A stretch of 7,398 nucleotides of DNA from WRDS01 sp964492775 (GCA_964492775.1 CAZBLH010000047.1:1-7398), one strand, 5' to 3'. Shown: positions 1-5,460, counted from the first letter of the stretch. Numbers and translations are program-made. Notes: generated by a model not told the origin, from the sequence alone.

Positions 1-21
1 CTTGCTGGCCCCGAGGCGCTC

Positions 22-528
22 TTGCCGAGCGAGATCGACCTGCGAGCGACAGGCGAGTCGCTGCGGGTCGAGTACGTGGCGTCTCGCAATCATCGTCCGG
101 GAAGCGCGCAGGCCCGCAGCCGGGGGAGTGAGGTTGTGGTGTCGGGCGATATCGACGATGCGGCCGCCTGCCTTGCGGCCCTCAAGCGTTGGCTCGGACG
201 TGAGGCGGCGCGCCACTTGCCGGCCCGTTGTGAGCTGCTCGTTCGCCGAGCGGGTATCAACCCACCAGACAAGATTCGGGTCACGGGCGCCAAGACGCGC
301 TGGGGCTCGTGCTCGGCGAAAGGAACGGTGATGTTGAGCCAGTCACTCATGTTCCTTGAGCCGGAACTCGTTGACTCGGTTATCCATCATGAGCTCGCGC
401 ATCTGGAGGTGCTCAATCACTCGCCGCGGTTCTGGGCGCTACTGGCTACGCGGGACCCGGACGCGATCAGTCACCGCCGCCGGCTCAAGGACGCCGGATC
501 GCTGCTGCCGGGGTGGTGGCATGCCTGA
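22..528 (+). CDS. YgjP/DUF45-type (SprT-like, M48-like) zinc metallopeptidase, 5' end uncertain
   Basis: This encodes a putative cytoplasmic zinc metallopeptidase of the YgjP/DUF45 (WLM/SprT-like) family. With TTG at 22 as residue 1, the protein has 168 residues. A family-typical TRWGSCS motif lies at about 92-98. The metal site HHELAH follows at 122-127 (H123, E124, H127 form HExxH), with a third likely ligand at H133 in the NHS stretch, then the usual RFW. All catalytic residues are present. The frame is open to the left edge, so the true start may lie upstream. The TTG has a GAGG at 13-16 with 5-nt spacing and is plausible. The N-terminal part is shorter than in many family members (about 220-240 residues), although short forms exist. 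The substrate is unknown. The stop overlaps the start of the next gene by 8 nt, suggesting coupled translation. Confidence 0.85.
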   Translation: MPSEIDLRATGESLRVEYVASRNHRPGSAQARSRGSEVVVSGDIDDAAACLAALKRWLGREAARHLPARCELLVRRAGINPPDKIRVTGAKTRWGSCSAKGTVMLSQSLMFLEPELVDSVIHHELAHLEVLNHSPRFWALLATRDPDAISHRRRLKDAGSLLPGWWHA

Positions 529-1474
529 CCGCCTGCCGGAGCCACTCAAGAGCATCGTCGACCTGATCCGGGTCACGATTGAAGACGGGGTCGCGAACGA
601 CCTCCAGCTTTTCGCGTCGGCGGTCGCGTACTCGCTGCTGCTCTCACTCGCACCGCTTACCATCGCCCTGTCGTACCTGGGATCGCGCATATCCGAGTTC
701 GACACTGGAGTTCTGCTCATATCGCCGCTTGAGGACTCGGTCGGGCTGGAGCAGATCATCGGAGCGCCGCTTCGCTGGGCCGGGCCTCTGGCCTCGGCGG
801 TATCGGTGGGCGTCGTGCTGTTCGGCGCCGCAACCTTGTTCCGCCAAGTCACCGGCGCGCTGTCCCGTATCTGGCATCAGCCGGACGTCGGGCGGAGCGG
901 GATCCCGGCGCTGCTGCGCCGGCACGCGTTCTCGATGTTGCTGCTGCTGATCGCGGGAGCAGCAACGCTGCTCTCGGCATCGATCGGTCACGGACTCGCT
1001 GGCCTCGGCGACGCGGTGGTGGATTTCGGCGCGGCACTCGGGATCCGCCTGGGATGGCTGGGCGCGATTACCGAGAGTCGGGCGGTCTTCGACTTCGTCT
1101 TCTCCTCGATCGTCTTCGCGGTAGCAACGATGCTAGTGCCGGTTGTGCGCCCCCGGTGGGTCGACATCCTGCCGGGTACGCTTGTGACCGCAGCCGCCTA
1201 CACCGTCGGGCAGGCGGTTCTGGCGTGGTACCTGTCATCGTCGGTCAGATTCAGCTCGCTCGGCCAGTACGGCGGCCTGCTGGCGTTCCTCGTCTGGGTC
1301 TTCTACACGGCGACGATCATGCTGTGGGGAGCGCAGCTGACCTTCGAGATCGCGAAGCGGCGCGGGTGTGCGCGCGGAGGCGTGTACGCTGCACCCTACA
1401 CCCGCGGAGGCGGGGCAGGCCGAGGCTGCGTGGAAGTGGATAGCGCCCCTCCTGGTTATGCGACTTCAGAGTGA
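521..1474 (+). CDS. YihY/BrkB-family (formerly 'RNase BN') inner-membrane protein
   Basis: This is a 317-residue polytopic membrane protein of the YihY/virulence factor BrkB family. The historical RNase BN label for this family is an error, and its function is unknown. About six hydrophobic segments can be seen at roughly 28-53, 87-109, 134-157, 187-209, 215-238 and 249-271. Family landmarks are the AVAYSLLLSLAPL stretch near 34-46, LFGAATLFRQ with ALSRIW at 100-118, and YGGLLAFLVWVFYTA at 250-264. The start is ATG 521 within ATGCCTGA, overlapping the previous stop. The frame stays open further upstream (an ATG at 356), but that extension would run through the metallopeptidase gene and has no family similarity. 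The last 35 or so residues, after EIAKRR, are Gly/Arg/Pro-rich and look unlike a conserved tail. Confidence 0.9.
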   Translation: MPDRLPEPLKSIVDLIRVTIEDGVANDLQLFASAVAYSLLLSLAPLTIALSYLGSRISEFDTGVLLISPLEDSVGLEQIIGAPLRWAGPLASAVSVGVVLFGAATLFRQVTGALSRIWHQPDVGRSGIPALLRRHAFSMLLLLIAGAATLLSASIGHGLAGLGDAVVDFGAALGIRLGWLGAITESRAVFDFVFSSIVFAVATMLVPVVRPRWVDILPGTLVTAAAYTVGQAVLAWYLSSSVRFSSLGQYGGLLAFLVWVFYTATIMLWGAQLTFEIAKRRGCARGGVYAAPYTRGGGAGRGCVEVDSAPPGYATSE

Positions 1475-1477
1475 CTA

Positions 1478-1507
1478 CGGACAAGCAGTAGCAGTCTGTC
1501 GTATAAT
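1478..1507 (+). promoter_or_regulatory. Candidate sigma-70-type promoter for the leuC-like gene
   Basis: A perfect TATAAT lies at 1502-1507, preceded after 18 nt by CGGACA (1478-1483), four of six matches to TTGACA. It begins just after the stop of the YihY gene and is followed by a leader of about 190 nt before the hydratase gene. An AT-rich hexamer like this stands out in such GC-rich DNA. The initiation site would be near 1513-1515. This is prediction from sequence only. Confidence 0.55.
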
Positions 1508-1520
1508 GAAGGACTACTGC
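1485..1520 (+). promoter_or_regulatory. Inverted repeat flanking the -10 box, possible operator
   Basis: GCAGTAG (1485-1491) and its exact reverse complement CTACTGC (1514-1520) are separated by 22 nt. They bracket the TATAAT at 1502-1507, one arm in the -35/-10 spacer and the other near the predicted start of transcription. This arrangement suits a repressor operator, but seven-base arms can arise by chance and no regulator gene is present in the window. Confidence 0.3.
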
Positions 1521-1544
1521 GAAAGCTGCTTGTCTCGGCTTTCG
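1520..1544 (+). promoter_or_regulatory. Hairpin at the start of the predicted hydratase leader RNA
   Basis: CGAAAGC (1520-1526) pairs perfectly with GCTTTCG (1538-1544) around an 11-nt loop. It would form at the very 5' end of a transcript starting near 1514. It has no following T-run, so it is not a classic intrinsic terminator; RNA stabilisation or attenuation are possible roles. I see no T-box motif or recognisable riboswitch core in the leader. Confidence 0.35.
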
Positions 1545-1569
1545 ATTGAGCCGGTTCCGGTTTAGGTTC

Positions 1570-1623
1570 ATGGCGGTCGAGCTTCTCTGTGAACTCATCG
1601 TCAGCAAGACCGGCGTAGCATAG
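1570..1623 (+). CDS. Possible 17-codon leader peptide in the hydratase 5' leader
   Basis: An ATG at 1570 opens a 17-codon frame ending in TAG at 1621-1623 and reading MAVELLCELIVSKTGVA. It contains Leu-Leu and a third Leu within six codons, plus Val and Ile, which recalls a branched-chain attenuator leader peptide. The ribosome site is weak (only an AGG a few bases upstream), Leu codons are not run together as in classical leu leaders, and no clear terminator/antiterminator pair follows. It may be a chance frame. If it is real, it would argue for branched-chain amino acid control of the downstream genes. Confidence 0.2.
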   Translation: MAVELLCELIVSKTGVA

Positions 1624-1690
1624 TGGCAAGATACCGAGGTACGATCCGGCGCGCTTGAGCGTCGTTCGGCCGCGAGCCATCATCAACGCA

Positions 1691-1707
1691 GGAGGTCGAT
1701 TCCGCTG
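1691..1707 (+). promoter_or_regulatory. Strong Shine-Dalgarno that fixes a CTG start for the leuC-like gene
   Basis: GGAGGT at 1691-1696 is followed after 8 nt by CTG at 1705-1707, in frame with the hydratase. Between the in-frame stop TAG at 1621-1623 and a GTG at 1798 there is no in-frame ATG, GTG or TTG. The residues after the CTG (PGKTIAEKIL) are the conserved N-terminus of the family, so a start at 1798 would remove 31 conserved residues. Confidence 0.7.
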
Positions 1708-2964
1708 CCAGGCAAGACTATTGCCGAGAAGATCCTCTCGGCCCATTCAGGGACGGATGCACACGCGGGCGACATCGTCGTCGCCGATCTCGACTTCGTG
1801 ATGGGTCAGGACGGGACCACCCCGTTGACGATCCGGGCGCTCGAGAACATGGGCGTTGAAGAGGTGTTCGACCCGGGCAAGGTCGCTGTGGTCATGGACC
1901 ACAGCTCGCCCTCTCCGATCGAGGGCGTCTCCGCGCTCCACACGATGATGCGCGAGTTCGGCAAGAAGACCGGCGTGACCGTGTACGACGTCGGCGAAGG
2001 CGTGTGTCACCAGCTGATTCCCGAGAAGGGGCGCGTGGTCCCGGGCGACCTGATGGTGGGCTGCGACTCACACACCTGCACCTACGGTGCGCTGAACGTG
2101 TTCTCGACCGGCGTGGGCTCGACTGATGGTGCAGCCGCCATGGCCTCGGGCAAGCTGTGGTTCAAGGTGCCCGAGACGATGAGGGTGCGCATCGAGGGAG
2201 AGCTGCAGCCTGGCGTCTTCAGCAAGGACCTGATCCTGTACCTCGCCGGCAAGATCGGCGTGGACGGCGCGACCTACGAGGCCATCGAGTTCGAGGGCGC
2301 CGTGATCGATGCGCTGTCCGTGGAAGCGCGCATGACGATCAGCAACATGGCCATCGAGGTGGGCGCGAAGGCCGGACTCATGCGAGCCGACGCGAAGACG
2401 CTCGAGTGGTTCGAGGGTCGCGCCATGAAAGCGCCCGCTCCCGTTGAACCCGACGAGGACGCTGTGTACGCGCAGTCGCTCACGCTCGGCGCGAGCAACA
2501 TCGGGCCGCAGGTCGCCAAGCCTCACGCTGTGGACAACGTCTCGCCGATCGAGGAGGTCGAGGGCACGCCGATCGCCCAGGGCGTCATCGGCACGTGTAC
2601 GAACGGCCGCTTGGAGGACCTGGGCATCGCCGCGTCTATCCTTGCAGGTCGCAGAGTGCGCCCGGACGTCAGGCTGATCGTTGCGCCGGCTTCTCGGCAG
2701 ATACTGCTTGACGCCATCGAGGCCGGGTACATCCAGACGCTCGTCGAGGCCGGCGCCGCGCTGGTCACACCGGGGTGCGGCCCGTGCGTAGGGACTCACA
2801 ACGGCGTGCCGAGCGACGGCGAGAACGTGATCTCGACGGCAAACCGCAACTTCAAGGGGCGCATGGGCAACAGCAAGGCGTTTATCTACCTCGGCAGTCC
2901 CGCAACCGTCGCCGCATCCGTGATCGAGGGCAAGATCACCGATCCGCGCAGGTATTTCGGCTAG
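1705..2964 (+). CDS. leuC: LeuC-like aconitase-family hydro-lyase, large subunit (probable aconitase)
   Basis: This is the large [4Fe-4S] subunit of a two-subunit aconitase-superfamily hydro-lyase (LeuC/HACN type), which isomerises 2- and 3-hydroxy acids through a dehydrated intermediate. From CTG 1705 it has 419 residues, the normal length for this branch. The cluster ligands are C298 (in TCTNG) and C358 and C361 (in GCGPC). Other family blocks are FVMGQDGTTPL at about 31-41, MDHSSPSP near 64-71, GCDSHTCTYGALN at 119-131 and RNFKGRMGN near 381-389. All expected catalytic elements are present. It lies 38 nt before its small subunit. The family includes isopropylmalate isomerase, homoaconitase, dimethylmalate dehydratase and aconitase. 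Because the nearby dehydrogenase is of isocitrate type, I favour aconitase. The symbol leuC reflects homology, not proven function. Confidence 0.92.
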   Translation: MPGKTIAEKILSAHSGTDAHAGDIVVADLDFVMGQDGTTPLTIRALENMGVEEVFDPGKVAVVMDHSSPSPIEGVSALHTMMREFGKKTGVTVYDVGEGVCHQLIPEKGRVVPGDLMVGCDSHTCTYGALNVFSTGVGSTDGAAAMASGKLWFKVPETMRVRIEGELQPGVFSKDLILYLAGKIGVDGATYEAIEFEGAVIDALSVEARMTISNMAIEVGAKAGLMRADAKTLEWFEGRAMKAPAPVEPDEDAVYAQSLTLGASNIGPQVAKPHAVDNVSPIEEVEGTPIAQGVIGTCTNGRLEDLGIAASILAGRRVRPDVRLIVAPASRQILLDAIEAGYIQTLVEAGAALVTPGCGPCVGTHNGVPSDGENVISTANRNFKGRMGNSKAFIYLGSPATVAASVIEGKITDPRRYFG

Positions 2965-3002
2965 ATAGAACGCATCCGGTAACGGGAGTGCAGAGGAGCG
3001 AT

Positions 3003-3524
3003 ATGGAACTCAAGGCACGCGCCTTCAAGTACGGTGACGACATCAACACCGACTACATCATCAGCGGCAAGTACAAGTTCAAGTCGGCCGATATGGAAGC
3101 CATGGCGGTACACGCCATGGAGGACCTCGACCCCAACTACCACGCCAAGGTCAAGCCGGCGGGTGGCTTCCTGGTCGCGGGCAAGAACTTCGGCATGGGC
3201 TCGAGCCGCGAGCAGGCCCCGCTCGTGCTCATCCACTCGAACACCAAGGCGGTGCTGGCGAAGTCGTTCGCTCGCATCTTCTACCGCAACGCGATCAACA
3301 CCGGCCTTCCGGTCATCGAGTGCGACACCGACAAGATCGCCGACGGCGACGAGCTCGCGGTCGACCTGGAGTCGGGCGTGGTCCGCAACCTGACGCAGGG
3401 CACGGAGATCGAGTTCCCGCCGCTGCCCGCCGTCATGGCTCAGCTGCTCGCCGACGGGGGGCTCGTCGAGCATTTCAAGAAGCACGGCGGTTTCAACCTT
3501 GAGAGCACATCCGACCGAGCATAA
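3003..3524 (+). CDS. leuD: LeuD-like aconitase-family hydro-lyase, small (swivel) subunit
   Basis: This 173-residue swivel-domain subunit completes the active site of the preceding large subunit. The start is ATG 3003, with GAGGAG at 2993-2998. Family blocks are the GDDINTDYII N-terminal motif (11-20), the active-site GSSRE (66-70) followed by QAP, and AKSFARIFYRNAINTGLPVIE at about 86-106. The specificity loop after the NTD motif reads Y24-K25-F26-K27, whereas characterised homoaconitase/isopropylmalate isomerase relatives have a YLRT- or YLV-like loop. The position normally held by the substrate-binding Arg is Phe, with Lys on both sides. Residue 65 is Met where many relatives have Cys (NFGCGSS). 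The loop sequence points to a distinct substrate class. In my memory similar loops occur in clostridial proteins annotated as LeuD, but I cannot check this. Confidence 0.92.
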   Translation: MELKARAFKYGDDINTDYIISGKYKFKSADMEAMAVHAMEDLDPNYHAKVKPAGGFLVAGKNFGMGSSREQAPLVLIHSNTKAVLAKSFARIFYRNAINTGLPVIECDTDKIADGDELAVDLESGVVRNLTQGTEIEFPPLPAVMAQLLADGGLVEHFKKHGGFNLESTSDRA

Positions 3525-3533
3525 TGCCCGACC

Positions 3534-3542
3534 TGCTATAAT
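3534..3542 (+). promoter_or_regulatory. Extended -10 promoter ahead of the HEAT-repeat gene
   Basis: TGCTATAAT at 3534-3542 is a perfect extended -10 element (TG-N-TATAAT), starting 10 nt after the leuD-like stop. No convincing -35 is present at 16-18 nt spacing, which is usual for extended -10 promoters. It suggests that the HEAT gene, and perhaps the dehydrogenase behind it, can be transcribed apart from the hydratase subunits. Confidence 0.5.
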
Positions 3543-3546
3543 ATTG

Positions 3547-3583
3547 CGGCGCTTGCGCCGTGCCCGGCTCCGCGAGAGCGGGC
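3547..3583 (+). promoter_or_regulatory. Two tandem GC hairpins between the leuD-like and HEAT genes
   Basis: The first hairpin pairs CGGCG (3547-3551) with CGCCG (3556-3560) around the loop CTTG. The second pairs GCCCG (3562-3566) with CGGGC (3579-3583), with an inner CTC/GAG pair (3568-3570 with 3574-3576) closing on CGC. Neither has a T-run, so they are not standard terminators. They could protect the 3' end of the hydratase message or lower read-through. The first hairpin overlaps the predicted start point (about 3549) of the adjacent promoter. Confidence 0.35.
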
Positions 3584-3620
3584 GACGCGCTCTACCACGC
3601 CCAGTCTGGAGTGTCTGCTG

Positions 3621-4262
3621 ATGGCTTCCGCCAAACCGTTCTTCGCACCCGGTGATGACCGGGCCATGGTCGCCGAGAAAGCGATCAACACCCCCGCAGT
3701 GCTCGCCGAGGTGGTCGACGCGCTCTCCGGTGAGGACCGCCGGCTGCGGCAGTACGCAGCCTCGGTGGTTCACGACATCGCCGCAACCGAGCCGGTGCTG
3801 CTCAAGCCGTACGCGGCAGAGCTCGCCGATGCCCTGCACCGGCCCGAGTCTCAGACGCGCTGGGAGGTCCTCGGCGCATTCGAGGCGCTCGTCAGCGTGG
3901 ATGCTCGGCTTGTTGACAAGGCGCTTGCCGGCGCCGAGGCTGCCCTTCACGACGAGGAGTCCGGTGTTGTGCGCCTCGCTGCCTTCCGCGTGCTCGCGGC
4001 GTACGGGGCGACGACTGCGAAGCGGTCGGAGCGCGTGTGGCCCCTGCTTGCCGAGGCGATCCGCTGCTATCACGGCGACCCCGAGTTCATGTCCATGCTC
4101 GACGGGGTGTACCGGCTGACTTCAGGGCACGCCGCCGATGAGGTCAAGCTTGCAGCTGCCGAGCTGATGGCGTTCGATGCCGAGAACGGCAAGGGCATCC
4201 TCAAGCGCAAGTCGGCGCGTATCGTCGCCTGTGCGCCCAAGGGCGGCAAGAAGCAGTCCTAG
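3621..4262 (+). CDS. Small HEAT-repeat (alpha-solenoid) protein of unknown function
   Basis: This 213-residue protein has no signal peptide or membrane segment. It is built of alternating amphipathic helices rich in Ala and Leu, as in HEAT/ARM-type solenoids. Probable repeat units lie at roughly 26-58, 59-93, 97-132 and 138-185, with recurring features such as RQYAASVVHDIA, TRWEVLGAFEAL and VRLAAFRVLAAYG. The C-terminus (about 190-213) is lysine/arginine-rich. The start ATG 3621 has a GGAG at 3608-3611 (9-nt spacing). It sits between the hydratase subunits and the isocitrate dehydrogenase on the same strand, which suggests a shared regulon or an assembly/scaffold role. This is only inference. 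HEAT domains mediate protein-protein contact and do not indicate a reaction. Confidence 0.82.
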   Translation: MASAKPFFAPGDDRAMVAEKAINTPAVLAEVVDALSGEDRRLRQYAASVVHDIAATEPVLLKPYAAELADALHRPESQTRWEVLGAFEALVSVDARLVDKALAGAEAALHDEESGVVRLAAFRVLAAYGATTAKRSERVWPLLAEAIRCYHGDPEFMSMLDGVYRLTSGHAADEVKLAAAELMAFDAENGKGILKRKSARIVACAPKGGKKQS

Positions 4263-4309
4263 TGCGTCAAGGTCTGGCCGGGCGTACTCGGCGGATCGGT
4301 CCTCCCATC

Positions 4310-4324
4310 GCCGGCTTCGCCGGC
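4310..4324 (+). promoter_or_regulatory. GC hairpin in the leader of the dehydrogenase gene
   Basis: GCCGGC (4310-4315) pairs with GCCGGC (4319-4324) around the triloop TTC, within the 109-nt gap between the HEAT gene and the dehydrogenase. No T-run follows. I see no convincing promoter in this gap, so read-through from the HEAT gene is likely, and the hairpin may be an RNA processing or attenuation element, or just GC-rich chance. Confidence 0.25.
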
Positions 4325-4371
4325 CGGAGCGCGTCCTCGCGTGCCGTACAACGAAGAGTCTGGAGTCTGTG

Positions 4372-5460
4372 GTGAAGCACACTGTGACGCTCATTCCCGG
4401 AGACGGCATCGGGCCTGAACTCACCTCGGCGATGCGCCGAGTGGTGGACGCCACCGGCGTAGAGATCGAATGGGAGATCGCAGAGGCCGGCGCCGACGTG
4501 ATGGACAAGTACGGCACCCCGCTGCCCGAGCACGTTCTGGAGTCGGTCCGCAGGAACAAGGTCGCGATCAAGGGTCCGATCACCACGCCGATCGGCACTG
4601 GGTTCCGCAGCGTCAACGTCGCGCTGCGCAAGGAGCTCGACCTCTATGCGTGCCTGCGTCCGGCCTTCTCCATCCCTGGCTCCGGCGCCCGCTACGACGA
4701 CATCGATCTCGTGATCGTGCGCGAGAACACCGAGGACCTGTATGCAGGCATCGAGTTCCCCGAGGGCAGCGATGGGGCCCGCAGGCTCATCGAGTTCGCC
4801 GCCGAGCAGGAGGCGGGCATCATCCGTCCCGACTCAGGCATCTCGCTGAAGCCGATCTCGATCTCGGGCACGCAGCGTATTGTGCGCTACGCCTTCGACT
4901 ACGCGATCGCCAACGGCCGAAAGAAGGTCACCGCGGTCCACAAGGCCAACATCCTCAAGCACTCGGATGGGCTCTTCCTCAAGGTCGCCCGTGAGGTCGC
5001 GGAAGAGTACAAGGACTCCGGCATCGAGTTCGAGGACTACATCATCGACGCCACCTGCATGCAGCTGGTGCTCCACCCCGAGTGGTGGGACGTGCTCGTG
5101 CTCCCGAACCTCTACGGCGACATCGTGAGCGATCTGTGCGCCGGGCTTATCGGCGGGCTGGGTATCGCACCGGGCGCCAACATCGGCGACGGCATCGCCG
5201 TGTTCGAGCCCGTCCACGGCTCGGCGCCCAAGTACGCGGGCAAGGATATGGCGAACCCGACGGCCGAGATCCTCTCGGCGGTGCTGATGCTCAAGCACCT
5301 GGGTGAGACCGAGGCTGCCGAGCGCGTGCTGGCCGCTGTCCGCTCCGTGATTGGCGAGGGCGTGAGCGTCACCTACGACGTGAAGCGCTCCAACACCGGC
5401 TCAACGGCGGGCTCCGTTGGCACCAGCGCGTACGCGGACGCTATCATCGAGAAGCTCTAG
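4372..5460 (+). CDS. icd: Isocitrate dehydrogenase (beta-decarboxylating dehydrogenase family)
   Basis: This enzyme should oxidise isocitrate to 2-oxoglutarate and CO2. From GTG 4372 (GGAG at 4362-4365) it has 362 residues beginning MKHTVTLIPGDGIGPEL. The substrate helix reads S80-V-N82-V-A-L-R86, the S-x-N-x-x-x-R pattern of isocitrate dehydrogenases, not the E-x-x-L-L-x-x-R pattern of isopropylmalate dehydrogenase. Other active-site residues are R96, R117, Y124, K191, D226, D250 and D254. A segment at about 129-162 resembles the insert of E. coli-type enzymes. Coenzyme positions equivalent to E. coli K344, Y345, Y391 and R395 are K287, Y288, Y335 and R339, favouring NADP; V351 is Ala (A294), as in NAD enzymes. 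GTG 4369 is an alternative start but sits too close to the ribosome site. Upstream in-frame codons back to 4177 overlap the HEAT gene and are not part of it. Confidence 0.9.
   Translation: MKHTVTLIPGDGIGPELTSAMRRVVDATGVEIEWEIAEAGADVMDKYGTPLPEHVLESVRRNKVAIKGPITTPIGTGFRSVNVALRKELDLYACLRPAFSIPGSGARYDDIDLVIVRENTEDLYAGIEFPEGSDGARRLIEFAAEQEAGIIRPDSGISLKPISISGTQRIVRYAFDYAIANGRKKVTAVHKANILKHSDGLFLKVAREVAEEYKDSGIEFEDYIIDATCMQLVLHPEWWDVLVLPNLYGDIVSDLCAGLIGGLGIAPGANIGDGIAVFEPVHGSAPKYAGKDMANPTAEILSAVLMLKHLGETEAAERVLAAVRSVIGEGVSVTYDVKRSNTGSTAGSVGTSAYADAIIEKL

Noticed and set aside
356..520. Upstream in-frame extension of the YihY gene
   Set aside because: The extension would translate metallopeptidase DNA in another frame and gives an Arg/Ser-rich sequence unlike the family; ATG 521 with the ATGCCTGA overlap is better.
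905..922. CCGGCGC/GCGCCGG hairpin within the YihY gene
   Set aside because: A 7-bp GC stem of this kind is expected by chance in such GC-rich coding DNA and has no contextual support.
1614..1690. tRNA-like stretch (GTAGCATAGTGGCAAG followed later by CGTTCGG)
   Set aside because: It resembles a D-arm and T-loop, but no 3' acceptor strand complements the 5' part and no anticodon stem forms.
1699..1701. ATT as an alternative start of the hydratase large subunit
   Set aside because: It is only 2 nt from the end of GGAGGT, too close for initiation; CTG at 1705 has ideal spacing.
1798..1800. GTG as start of the hydratase large subunit
   Set aside because: It has no ribosome site and would remove 31 residues that match the conserved family N-terminus, including the TIAEKIL and D-F-V-M-G-Q-D-G-T region boundary.
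2068..2799. Minus-strand open frame of 243 codons within the hydratase large-subunit gene
   Set aside because: It is a shadow of the real coding strand, with His/Arg/Asp-rich composition and no family motif.
2961..4073. Long open frame of 370 codons on the minus strand across the leuD-like and HEAT genes
   Set aside because: It is antisense to two well-supported genes, has an Arg/Leu/Val-rich composition typical of GC-rich shadow frames, and shows no recognisable domain.
4177..4371. Upstream in-frame extension of the dehydrogenase
   Set aside because: It overlaps the end of the HEAT gene and a GC hairpin, is low in complexity, and precedes the conserved family N-terminus that begins at GTG 4372.
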